From assembly GCF_029893345.1 (NCBI RefSeq), contig NZ_JARXVE010000004.1, positions 434,001-498,000 of the forward strand: a DNA stretch of 64,000 bases, in the 5' to 3' direction. Under the pieces are notes generated by a model. The model worked only from the letters and a program-made list of their open reading frames with translations, was not told the DNA's origin and ran no database searches. Made by a program: the position numbers and the translations under genes. Numbering within the stretch: the first letter of the stretch is position 1; each line of letters begins with the position of its first letter. Shown here piece after piece: positions 56,963 to 64,000 of the stretch. The DNA is from Mycolicibacterium frederiksbergense (GTDB lineage Bacteria; Actinomycetota; Actinomycetes; Mycobacteriales; Mycobacteriaceae).

Positions 56963-57529
56963 ATGGCAGGCGCACACAAGGGCACGCCCGGCACCTTGAC
57001 CGCCGACGACTGGATCCAGGCGGGCTACGAGGTGCTGGCCACCGAAGGCCTGCGCGCGCTGAAGATCGAACGGCTCTGCGAACAGATCGGCGCGACCCGG
57101 GGCAGCTTCTACTGGCACTTCACCGATATGCGGGGTTACCAGGCTGCCCTGGTGGCGTCGTGGAACACCTTCCTCGACAACGATCGCCGCGCACTGGCCG
57201 AAATCGAGGGCTTGGCGCCACGCGAACGGTTGTCGAGGATGATGGCGCTCCTGGTCAGCCCACAGCATTGGGCGTTGGAGCGGGCCATGCGCGAGTGGGC
57301 CCGCTCCGACGACGTCGCCGCGGCCAACGTCCGGGCCGCCGATCATCGGGTGCTGGTCGCGGTCACCCAGGCCTATCTCGACTACGGGTTCACCCCTGAG
57401 CAGGCGCGGCTGCGGGGCGAATCCACCTTCGCCGCGGGTATCGGCCTGCTACATCTGATCGATTCCACCGCTCAACTGACGCCGGCGTACCGCCACGAGC
57501 AGTTCCTCGACCTGATGCTGGGGAGCTGA
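56963..57529 (+). CDS. TetR/AcrR family transcriptional regulator
   Basis: 188 residues, ATG 4 bp after the GreA-like stop. The helix-turn-helix (about 14-58) reads LTADDWIQAGYEVLATEGLRALKIERLCEQIGATRGSFYWHFTDM; the C-terminal domain has an ALERAMREWARSDDVAAANVRAAD helix pair. It probably shares the mRNA of the upstream genes. The GH6 gene is convergent, 13 bp away. Ligand unknown. Confidence 0.92.
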   Translation: MAGAHKGTPGTLTADDWIQAGYEVLATEGLRALKIERLCEQIGATRGSFYWHFTDMRGYQAALVASWNTFLDNDRRALAEIEGLAPRERLSRMMALLVSPQHWALERAMREWARSDDVAAANVRAADHRVLVAVTQAYLDYGFTPEQARLRGESTFAAGIGLLHLIDSTAQLTPAYRHEQFLDLMLGS

Positions 57530-57542
57530 GCCGGCGAACGGT

Positions 57543-58529
57543 CTACCGGCCGGCGTTGCGGGCCAGGTCGATGGCGTACTGGTTCACGAAGCGACCCGCC
57601 TGGGGGTGCCCATTGCATGCTCCGTCGGATTCGCCGGGGCGTTTGACCCACAGGTAGGCGTCGACGTTTCCGTTTCCGGTCGCCGTGGTCGGCGCGGTGC
57701 CGAGTGCCCGGCCACTGGGGTTGCACCAGTACATCTCGCCGTCGGCCGGCCCGGCGCCGTTGCGCGATGTGTCGATCACGTAGGGCTTACCGCCCGTCAT
57801 GCCCGAAATGGCGTCGCCGTAACCGATTTCCTCGTCGGTGGTGAAGAAGTTGGCGGTGTTGAGGCTGAAACCGCGCGCCTTGGCCACACCGACCTGGTTG
57901 AGCATGCCCGCCATCTTCTCCGCGCTCACCCAACGCGAGTGGCCGGCGTCGACGTAGACCGCCGTGGCCGGATTGCGGGTCAGCGTGTCCACGGCATAGC
58001 TCATCAGGTCCAAGCGTTCCTGACGCTGGTCGGCCGACAGGCAGTCGGCCATGGCGAGCGCATCGGGTTCGAGGATGATCGCCGCGGGCCCGCTGCCGAT
58101 GGCGGATGCGACGCCGTCGATCCACCCCTTGTAGGCCGCGGCCGACCCGAATCCACCGGACGCGTAACTGCCGCAGTCGCGGTTCGGGATTCCGTAGAGC
58201 GCCAGGATCGGCATGGTGCCGGCGGCCTGCGCCGCGGCGATGTACTTCGCGTCCACGGCGGGGGTGGATGCGTGATCCATCCAGTACGCCTGCGGCGTGT
58301 TGGCGATGGCGGTCAATTCCGGACTCGCCGGATCGGCGCTCTTCGCGGCGCGCATGGCAGCGGAGTTGGGGTTGACGTAGAACGACTGCCCGTCCAGCGG
58401 GTTGCCATTACTGGTCAGACGCACCGCCGGCGCCTGCACCGGGTCGGCGACCAGACCCACGGCGGCGATGGCCGCCACGGTCAGAACGGGAGCGATACAC
58501 CGCGCGACTGCACCAGCAGCTGAGGACAT
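57543..58529 (-). CDS. Glycoside hydrolase family 6 (cellulase-like) secreted protein
   Basis: 328 residues from ATG 58529, or the GTG at 58532. A signal peptide (VARCIAPVLTVAAIAAVGLVADPVQA) precedes a GH6 catalytic domain: PILALYGIPNRDCGSYASGG with the conserved Cys and catalytic Asp region, IILEPDALAMADC (the GH6 acid motif) and AVYVDAGHSRWVSAEKMAGML. Then comes TANFFTTDEEIGYGDAISG and the C-terminal LWVKRPGESDGACNG. There is no cellulose-binding module, so it acts on soluble or cell-associated beta-1,4-glucans. Such cellulases occur in environmental and pathogenic mycobacteria. Divergent from the second GjpA-like gene. Confidence 0.93.
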   Translation of the reverse strand: MSSAAGAVARCIAPVLTVAAIAAVGLVADPVQAPAVRLTSNGNPLDGQSFYVNPNSAAMRAAKSADPASPELTAIANTPQAYWMDHASTPAVDAKYIAAAQAAGTMPILALYGIPNRDCGSYASGGFGSAAAYKGWIDGVASAIGSGPAAIILEPDALAMADCLSADQRQERLDLMSYAVDTLTRNPATAVYVDAGHSRWVSAEKMAGMLNQVGVAKARGFSLNTANFFTTDEEIGYGDAISGMTGGKPYVIDTSRNGAGPADGEMYWCNPSGRALGTAPTTATGNGNVDAYLWVKRPGESDGACNGHPQAGRFVNQYAIDLARNAGR

Positions 58530-58694
58530 CACCCCAGGAAAATTAGCGGTTCAAAGCACTGAGCGCCAGTCGATCGACGGTTGCCTGCCTTGTACCACAC
58601 CCGGCACAAGCACACGTTTCAGTTTGACGCATTCGTCACGGCAACTTACGCCCATCAGCGCTGGCCAGTCGCCACGACAGCAAAAAGTGAACAC

Positions 58695-58735
58695 GTTCCA
58701 GATTTATTTTCCCATTGTACAAATTCTCAGCTAAC
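58695..58735 (+). promoter_or_regulatory. Upstream motifs of GjpA-like gene 2
   Basis: GTTCCAGATTTAT (58695-58707) lies about 70 bases before the GTG, like GTTCCAGTTAT before copy 1. A TCTCAGC segment and a TAACCT -10-like box (58730-58735) follow. The 245-bp gap between the GH6 and GjpA genes is otherwise empty and fairly A/T-rich. Confidence 0.45.
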
Positions 58736-58777
58736 CTTCAGGTGTCCATGATCACACTCCGTCCCCAAGGAGACTTA

Positions 58778-60154
58778 GTGCACACAGATTCACCGCTGCG
58801 TTCGCGCCTCAAGCCGTATCTCACCGCCGGTGTCGCGCTGACCGCCGCCGGCGTCATCGCGGCCACGCCGATCGCGCCGATGCCGTCCGATATTCAGGTG
58901 GCCGCGCCGCAGATCTCCACTTCCTCGGTCGAGTTGACCGCGCTGAGCGACGCGACCGCGATCACTTCGTGGATCAATCTCATCGCCACCACGTTCAACA
59001 ACGTGGGGAGCATTGGCGGTGCGATGGTGACCGACCCCGCGCCGATCCTGCGCCAGGTGATCGACAACCAGATCCAATACGCCCAGTTCGTCGCCGGGGC
59101 CCTCCAGGGTTCCATCCAGGGAACGGTCAACTGGCTCACCACCGACAAGGCCGACGGCCTGCAGAAACCACTCCAGTGGGCCTGGGAAGCCGCGCAGAAG
59201 GGCGAATTCCAGCAGGCCAACAGCTTCATCCAGCAGGCCATCCAGAACTGGTTCTTCGCGGCAGGCATGGGCCTGATCATGCCGCTGATGGTTCCGGTGC
59301 AGATGGCCAAGAACCTCGGCACCTTCGCTGAAGCCTCACTCATGCAGGTGATGATGGCCGGCATGGGTGTGCTGGGCGTCCTCAATGCCTCCAGCTACCC
59401 GATTGCCGACAGCCTCACGGCGATCTCGAAGGCAGTGCAGGCCGGCGACCCGCTGAAAGCCGTGAGCGAATTGATCGCGCTGCCCGCCAATTCCCTCAAT
59501 GGATTGCTGAACGGATACACGCTCAACGGATTCCTCCACTACCCGGGCCTGCTCAGCTTCAGCGACGAGCCGTGGGGCGCCGGCATTGTCCAAACTCTGT
59601 TGGTGAACGCGCCTCGGGCGCTCGCGGATGCGATCCGCGTCGTGAACTTCCCGAACGGGCCATCCAGCCGGAGCAGCGCGGACAATGGGGTCGAGTTGGC
59701 CTCCACCGAACAGTCCGCCGCCGACGTCGTGATCGCCAACGACCTCGTCGCCGGCCGGGCAGCCAACACCGTGCAAACCCTGAACGTCTCGCTCGAAGAC
59801 ATCGGCGCCGGGCCTACCGGCAAGGTGCAGACCGAACCGGTGACCAGTCTGGAGACCGGCACCCTCGCACCGGCCGCAGACGCCGACACGACTGCTCCGG
59901 CAGCTGAACCAGTCAGCACTGAGGACAACGCCAAGGAACCGGCGAAGCCGGCAGTCCGGGGCGTGAAGAGCCCGACCGACAAGATCTCGGTCAAGCCTTC
60001 CGACCGCGTCGCGGCGAGTCTGTCCAAGGCTCGCGACGGGCTGAAGCAGAGTCTGGGGATCTCGTCGAAGAAGGCGGAGAAGTCGGCCGGCGGCAACACC
60101 GGTTCGACCGACAACGGCGGCGGCTCCGGTGCATCCGGCGGCAGCGACGATTAG
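58778..60154 (+). CDS. gjpA-like: GjpA-like outer membrane porin/secreted protein (copy 2)
   Basis: 458 residues from GTG 58778 with AAGGAG five bases upstream. The N-terminal block (RSRLKPYLTAGVALTAAGVIAATPIAPMPSDIQVAAP) is the GjpA hallmark. The body has NNVGSIGGAMVTDPAPILRQVIDNQIQYAQFV and related Ala/Gln-rich helices, and a Pro/Ala/Thr linker leads to a Lys/Ser/Gly tail ending GGSDD, like copy 1. The full 50-residue N-terminus could serve as a signal peptide. Porin function is a family annotation; the location in the mycomembrane is inferred. Confidence 0.75.
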   Translation: MHTDSPLRSRLKPYLTAGVALTAAGVIAATPIAPMPSDIQVAAPQISTSSVELTALSDATAITSWINLIATTFNNVGSIGGAMVTDPAPILRQVIDNQIQYAQFVAGALQGSIQGTVNWLTTDKADGLQKPLQWAWEAAQKGEFQQANSFIQQAIQNWFFAAGMGLIMPLMVPVQMAKNLGTFAEASLMQVMMAGMGVLGVLNASSYPIADSLTAISKAVQAGDPLKAVSELIALPANSLNGLLNGYTLNGFLHYPGLLSFSDEPWGAGIVQTLLVNAPRALADAIRVVNFPNGPSSRSSADNGVELASTEQSAADVVIANDLVAGRAANTVQTLNVSLEDIGAGPTGKVQTEPVTSLETGTLAPAADADTTAPAAEPVSTEDNAKEPAKPAVRGVKSPTDKISVKPSDRVAASLSKARDGLKQSLGISSKKAEKSAGGNTGSTDNGGGSGASGGSDD

Positions 60155-60173
60155 TCCCTCCCGATGAACCGGT

Positions 60174-60214
60174 CGGCCCTCTGCGTCATCGCGACGCAGG
60201 GGGCCGATCGCTTT
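60174..60214 (+). terminator. Hairpin terminator after GjpA-like gene 2
   Basis: CGGCCCTCTGCGTC (60174-60187) pairs with GACGCAGGGGGCCG (60193-60206), with one T-G wobble and a 5-nt loop. TTTT follows after ATCGC. It ends 6 bp before the convergent polD stop. Confidence 0.75.
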
Positions 60215-60219
60215 TGGGG

Positions 60220-61266
60220 CTATTGGCGACGGTTGCCGTTCTCGTCCCAGTGTTCGGCCACCTTCTTACTGGGCTGCACCCGCGGCGGCTCCCCCGGCAT
60301 CTTCGGGTAGTTCGGCGGATACGGCAGATCGCCGAGGCCGCGTTCCTCGTCGGCGGCGACCATGTCCAGCAGTGGCTGCAGCGACTGATGCTTGGAATCG
60401 ATGTCCGCCCACGGATCCTCGCGTTCGGCGAGCAACGTCGGCACCGTCGCAATGGTGTAGTCGTCGGGGTCGGCGCCGCGCAGCTCATCCCAGCTCAGCG
60501 GGGTCGAGACCGTGGCGATCGGGGTCTTGCGCGCCGAGTACGCCGAGGCGAAGGTGCGGTCACGGGCATTCTGGTTGTAGTCGATGAACAGCCGCTCGCC
60601 ACGCTCCTCCTTCCACCACGATGTGGTGACCGCATCGGGTGCGCGACGTTCCACTTCACGGGCCAGCGCGATCCCGGCCCGCCGTACCGCGATGAAATCC
60701 CAGTCGGGCTTGATCCGCAGGAACACGTGCACGCCGCGGCCGCCGGAAGTCTTCGGGTAGCCGACCAGGCCGAGTTCGTCGAGCAGCGGTTTGAGCACAT
60801 CGCAGGCGATCGTCGCGGCCTCGGCGAAACCGGTGCCCGGCTGCGGATCGAGGTCGATGCGCAGCTCGTCGGGATGTTCGGTGTCCGCGCAGCGCACCTG
60901 CCAGGGGTGCAGCGTGATCGTGCCCATCTGCGCGGCCCAGATGATCGCCGACGGATGCGCCACCTTCAACGCATCGGCGGTGCGCCCGGACGGGAACGTG
61001 ACGATGCAGGTCTGCAGATAGTCGGGATGTTTCTGCGGCACCCGCTTCTGGTAGATCTCCTCGCCCTCGATGCCGTCGGGGAACCGTTGCAGGTGGGTGG
61101 GCCGGTCCTTCAATAGCGCCACCATCGGGTTCGCGACGCTCAGGTAGTACTCGACCAGCTTGCCCTTGGTGCCGGCCGATCCCAGCTTCGGGAAATACAC
61201 CTTGTCCGGGTTGGTGAACCGGACCTTGACCCCGTCGACATCGAGTTCGGTTGCGGGCGTGGGCAT
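60220..61266 (-). CDS. polD: LigD-type primase-polymerase (PolD1/Prim-PolC-like)
   Basis: 348 residues. The AEP polymerase domain of the NHEJ ligase family is intact, with FPDGIEGEEIYQKRVPQKHP, the catalytic DLRIDLDPQPG (two-Asp metal motif), and TSGGRGVHVFLRIKP with the conserved His. It extends gaps or adds ribonucleotides during end joining and base-excision-type repair. It begins one base inside the ligC stop codon (TGATG), so ligase and polymerase are coupled. The related M. tuberculosis pair is Rv3731-Rv3730c (recalled). Confidence 0.95.
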   Translation of the reverse strand: MPTPATELDVDGVKVRFTNPDKVYFPKLGSAGTKGKLVEYYLSVANPMVALLKDRPTHLQRFPDGIEGEEIYQKRVPQKHPDYLQTCIVTFPSGRTADALKVAHPSAIIWAAQMGTITLHPWQVRCADTEHPDELRIDLDPQPGTGFAEAATIACDVLKPLLDELGLVGYPKTSGGRGVHVFLRIKPDWDFIAVRRAGIALAREVERRAPDAVTTSWWKEERGERLFIDYNQNARDRTFASAYSARKTPIATVSTPLSWDELRGADPDDYTIATVPTLLAEREDPWADIDSKHQSLQPLLDMVAADEERGLGDLPYPPNYPKMPGEPPRVQPSKKVAEHWDENGNRRQ

Positions 61267-62321
61267 CAGCGCTTCTCCAGGACGTCGTAGAGGTCGTAGT
61301 TCAACGGCACGTCGAGCTGCTCGAAGGTGCAGCTCGACGGTTCCCGGTCGGGCCGCCAGCGCAGGAATTTCACCGCGTGCCGAAATCTCTGGCCGTGAGC
61401 TGTATTGCCCTCCATCTGGTCATAGGCCACCTCGCAGACCTTCTCCGGGCGCACCGGGATCCAGCTCTTGTCGGCCGCCGAATTCCACCGGCTCGGCGCA
61501 CCGTCGAGCGGCGCATCGCCTTCGCGCAGCGGTTCCAGGTCGGCCAGCAGCTTGACCCGATCTTTCACGCTGAAAGACGCTGCGCCACCGACCATCTGCA
61601 GCTCACCGTCGTCGCGGTACAGGCCGAGCAGGATCGACCCCACCCCCTCCCCGCTCTTGTGAATGCGGTAGCCGATGGCCACACAGTCGGCGTCGCGGTG
61701 GTGTTTGACCTTCACCATGTCACGTTTGCCCGGCAGATAGGGCCCGTCGAGCCGCTTGGCGATCACCCCGTCCAGGCCGGCGCCTTCGAACCGCTGCAAC
61801 CACTGCGCACCCAGCTGCGGGTCCTCGGTGGTGCGGGTGACATGGCACCACTGCTTTTCGTTGATCGCCTCCGCCAGCGCAACCCGGCGCACCCGGAACG
61901 GCTCGGCCAGCAGTGACCGATCACCGGTGGCCAGCGCGTCGAACCCGATGAAGTGCGCCGGGGTCTGCTCGGCGAGCATGCGCACCCGGGACTCGGCGGG
62001 GTGGATGCGCTGCGACAACGACTCCCAGTCCAGCCGGATCCGTCCACCGATCTCCCTGGGCACCACCACCTCGCCGTCCAGCACGCAACGGTCGGCGAGC
62101 TCGTCACGCAAGGCATCGAGCAGCTCGGGAAAATACCGGCCCAGCTCCTTGCCGTTGCGGGACTGCAGCACCAGCTCGTCGCGGTCGCGGAACACCAGCG
62201 CCCGGAACCCGTCCCATTTGGGTTCATACGACCAGCTGTTCTCATCATCGGGCACCTTGGTCTGCGCCTTGGCGAGCATCGGTTCGATCGGCGGCACTAC
62301 GGGTAGGTCCACGGGCTCCAT
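61266..62321 (-). CDS. ligC: ATP-dependent DNA ligase LigC
   Basis: 351 residues from ATG 62321. The adenylation motif I is YEPKWDGFRALVF (Lys at about 34). Motifs III-V follow (SRNGKELGRYFPEL, CVLDGEVVV, FDALATGDRSLL, EGAGLDGVIAKRLDGPY, MVKVKHHRDADCVAIGY), then an OB domain (SIPVRPEKVCEVAYDQME). It seals nicks with ATP and is a backup end-joining ligase in mycobacteria. It lies directly upstream of polD with a 1-bp overlap. A longer N-terminal reading is not family-like. Confidence 0.96.
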   Translation of the reverse strand: MEPVDLPVVPPIEPMLAKAQTKVPDDENSWSYEPKWDGFRALVFRDRDELVLQSRNGKELGRYFPELLDALRDELADRCVLDGEVVVPREIGGRIRLDWESLSQRIHPAESRVRMLAEQTPAHFIGFDALATGDRSLLAEPFRVRRVALAEAINEKQWCHVTRTTEDPQLGAQWLQRFEGAGLDGVIAKRLDGPYLPGKRDMVKVKHHRDADCVAIGYRIHKSGEGVGSILLGLYRDDGELQMVGGAASFSVKDRVKLLADLEPLREGDAPLDGAPSRWNSAADKSWIPVRPEKVCEVAYDQMEGNTAHGQRFRHAVKFLRWRPDREPSSCTFEQLDVPLNYDLYDVLEKR

Positions 62322-62511
62322 CCTGATCCATCTGGGTCGTCGAATACCAGATAGACCCGGGCCACGCCGCAGACTCATCGCAGTCGCCCCGCGGAGCTGT
62401 CCCTGCCAATACCAGGATCGACCGGGACTGACTGCCGACCGGTTTTCCGGAATTCGGGGCGGACGCCACGCGCTCTCACGGTGTGCATCGACCCATAGAA
62501 AGGACTATCCG

Positions 62512-62964
62512 ATGGCAACCATCCACTTCCACGAGACCACCACGGCGACACCCGAACAGTTCATCGCCGGCCTCACCGATTTCGGCCCCCACCGGTCAGA
62601 ACTGTTCAAGAACAGCGCCGACGCCTACCTCGTGGTGCACAGCCGGGGCGCCTCCGAGGCCGATGTCACCGAGGGATCGGGCGGCATCTGGGAACGCCTG
62701 CACTACGACTGGTCGGATCCGCATCACATCACGCTCACCACCACCGATTCCAACCTTTTCGGCGGGGCCTCGGGGCACACGTACACGTTGACACCGCGGC
62801 CCGACGGCACCACCGACATCGACGCCGAGCTGGTCCGAGAGGGTAAGAATTTCAAGGGCCGGGTGGTCGCGGGCGTGCTCGGAACCGTCGGAAAGCGTTC
62901 GCTGACCAAGGCTTTCGCCGACAGCGTGAAGGCCATCGAAGCCCGCTCCGCCGTAGCCGGCTGA
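62512..62964 (+). CDS. SRPBCC-fold protein
   Basis: 150 residues, ATG after GAAAGGA. The fold is suggested by an N-terminal strand (IHFHETTTATPEQFIAGLTDFGPHR), a middle antiparallel region (WERLHYDWSDPHHITLTTTD), TYTLTPRPDGTTDIDAELV and a C-terminal helix (RSLTKAFADSVKAIEARSAV). Such proteins bind small hydrophobic ligands. The 190 bp upstream hold no gene. It is followed 19 bp later by an MDR oxidoreductase on the same strand; a shared pathway is possible. Confidence 0.8.
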   Translation: MATIHFHETTTATPEQFIAGLTDFGPHRSELFKNSADAYLVVHSRGASEADVTEGSGGIWERLHYDWSDPHHITLTTTDSNLFGGASGHTYTLTPRPDGTTDIDAELVREGKNFKGRVVAGVLGTVGKRSLTKAFADSVKAIEARSAVAG

Positions 62965-62983
62965 GTGTCCTACGATGCGAACC

Positions 62984-63994
62984 ATGCGGTCTGTTGTCGC
63001 CGCCACGATGGGCGAACCGTCCGAGGTCCTGCAGCTGCAGACCCGCCCGCTGCCGCAGCCCGGTCCCGGCCAGGTCCGGATCCGGGTGAGCGCCGTACCG
63101 GTGCATGCCAGCGATCTGCACACCATCCGGGGCCGATACGGATTCGTCCCGCAATTCCCCACCGTTCCCGGAATCGAGTCCGTCGGTGTAATCGACGAAC
63201 TCGGCAGCGACACAGACGGTTTGACCGTGGGGCAACGCGTCATCACGGTCGGGGTCAAGGGCACCTGGCAGGAGTATCTGGTCGCCGACGCCGGGCAGGT
63301 GTTGCCCGTTCCCGATGGCATGAGCGATTCCACCGCCGCCCAGATTCTGGCCAATCCGCTCACCGCCGTGATCCTCACCGGCGACGAACTCGATGTCCGA
63401 CCGGGTGAATGGCTGCTGCAGACCGCGGCCGGTTCGACCGTGGGCCAGTCGGTCATCCAACTCGGAGCCCACGTCGGCTTCAAAACCCTCAACGTGGTCC
63501 GCCGCCGATCCGCCGTCGAGGACATCCTCGCGCAGGGCGGCACCGCGGTGATCTGCACCGAGGACGAGAACCTGCGCGAGCGAGTGGCCGAGATCGCGGG
63601 TGACGATGGCGTGGCCAAGGCGATCGACTGCGTCAGCGGCCAGGTGGGTGCGGACGTGTCACGTGCCCTGGCACCGCACGGTGAACTGGTCGTCTACGGC
63701 GCGCTGTCCACGCACCGCCAAACCGATCCCGACAAACTCACCATCCCGATCTTCGCCCGCTCGCTGATCTACGAAACCAAGTCCGTTCGGGGGTTCTGGC
63801 TGTTCCGCTGGTTCACCGATACCCCGAAGGATCGGATGGCCACCGTGATCGAACGGACCGTTCAGCTCGCCGACAGCGGCGTATTGCGGGTGCCGGAGGG
63901 CCAGCCCATCCCCCTCGAAAAGTTCAGCGAAGCCGTCTATTTGGCCGAGGCTCCCGACCACGGCGGGAAGCCGCTGCTGATCTTCGAGCACTGA
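62984..63994 (+). CDS. Zinc-independent MDR oxidoreductase (quinone oxidoreductase/enoyl-thioester reductase-like)
   Basis: 336 residues from ATG 62984, nine bases after a TACGAT box; ATG 62975 is also in frame. An N-terminal GroES-like domain (VRIRVSAVPVHASDLHTIRGRYGFVPQFP, GIESVGVIDELG) and the NADPH-binding Rossmann core (LLQTAAGSTVGQSVIQLG) show the medium-chain dehydrogenase/reductase superfamily. The structural and catalytic zinc cysteines are absent, as in quinone reductases and 2-enoyl thioester reductases. Substrate unknown. Confidence 0.9.
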   Translation: MRSVVAATMGEPSEVLQLQTRPLPQPGPGQVRIRVSAVPVHASDLHTIRGRYGFVPQFPTVPGIESVGVIDELGSDTDGLTVGQRVITVGVKGTWQEYLVADAGQVLPVPDGMSDSTAAQILANPLTAVILTGDELDVRPGEWLLQTAAGSTVGQSVIQLGAHVGFKTLNVVRRRSAVEDILAQGGTAVICTEDENLRERVAEIAGDDGVAKAIDCVSGQVGADVSRALAPHGELVVYGALSTHRQTDPDKLTIPIFARSLIYETKSVRGFWLFRWFTDTPKDRMATVIERTVQLADSGVLRVPEGQPIPLEKFSEAVYLAEAPDHGGKPLLIFEH

Positions 63995-64000
63995 GTGCCC

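Overview
The window is high-GC, almost gap-free bacterial DNA that reads as a chromosomal segment of a fast-growing mycobacterium (Mycolicibacterium-like). The evidence is a complete ergothioneine operon (egtABCDE), a PknH-type sensor-domain protein, a 13E12/DUF222 HNH protein with a perfect mycobacterial SOS box, GjpA-type outer-membrane proteins, a cyclopropane/tuberculostearate-type methyltransferase pair and many leaderless GTG/ATG starts placed 6-9 nt after a TANNNT box. From memory, the gene order matches M. tuberculosis Rv3693 to Rv3723 (DUF58, SpoIIM-like, RDD, glpK, Rv3698, Rv3699, egtE-A, Rv3705c-Rv3707c, asd, ask, leuA, dnaQ, murT-gatD, Rv3714c-like, recR, ebfC, ami1, Rv3718c-Rv3720, dnaX, aspC, ffs, tRNA-Ser, Rv3723). 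The ligC-polD pair near the right end resembles Rv3731-Rv3730c.

Layout. 1-2115: end of a DUF58 gene, a SpoIIM-like and an RDD membrane protein. 2119-13326 looks like an accessory block: TetR-MFS efflux unit, DUF1772 protein, methyltransferase, AraC regulator, CPA2 antiporter, ParB-like protein, carotenoid oxygenase divergent from two PadR regulators, a GjpA-like protein and a membrane protein. 13331-18964: glpK, two methyltransferases, an acyltransferase and a GCS2-type ligase. 18995-23501 is a second accessory block (APH, nitrilase, 13E12 protein, DUF1348/TetR pair). 23498-28851: egtE to egtA. 28929-32295: sensor protein, lipoprotein, furA, DUF4185 protein. 32299-38167: asd-ask, nitroreductase, and leuA behind a leucine attenuator. 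38189-50289: nuclease, cell-wall amidation, recombination, cell-wall hydrolysis, lipid methylation and dnaX. 50316-51873: aspC, SRP RNA and tRNA-Ser. 51948-57529: protease, PucR, D-amino-acid dehydrogenase-like enzyme, GreA-like protein and TetR. 57543-63994: GH6 protein, second GjpA-like gene, ligC-polD, SRPBCC and MDR proteins.

The most unusual structure is a family of four oriented 63-bp palindromic repeats (A 32230, B 41257, C 42064, D 43010). Two copies flank a DUF559 endonuclease-like gene in inverted orientation. Another copy supplies what looks like the signal peptide of a DUF4185 protein. Other second-look items are a compact leuA leader peptide with three Leu codons in front of an intrinsic terminator, the SOS box over the 13E12 start codon, a shared upstream motif for the two distant GjpA-like genes, and perfect inverted repeats beside the TetR, PadR and FurA regulators.
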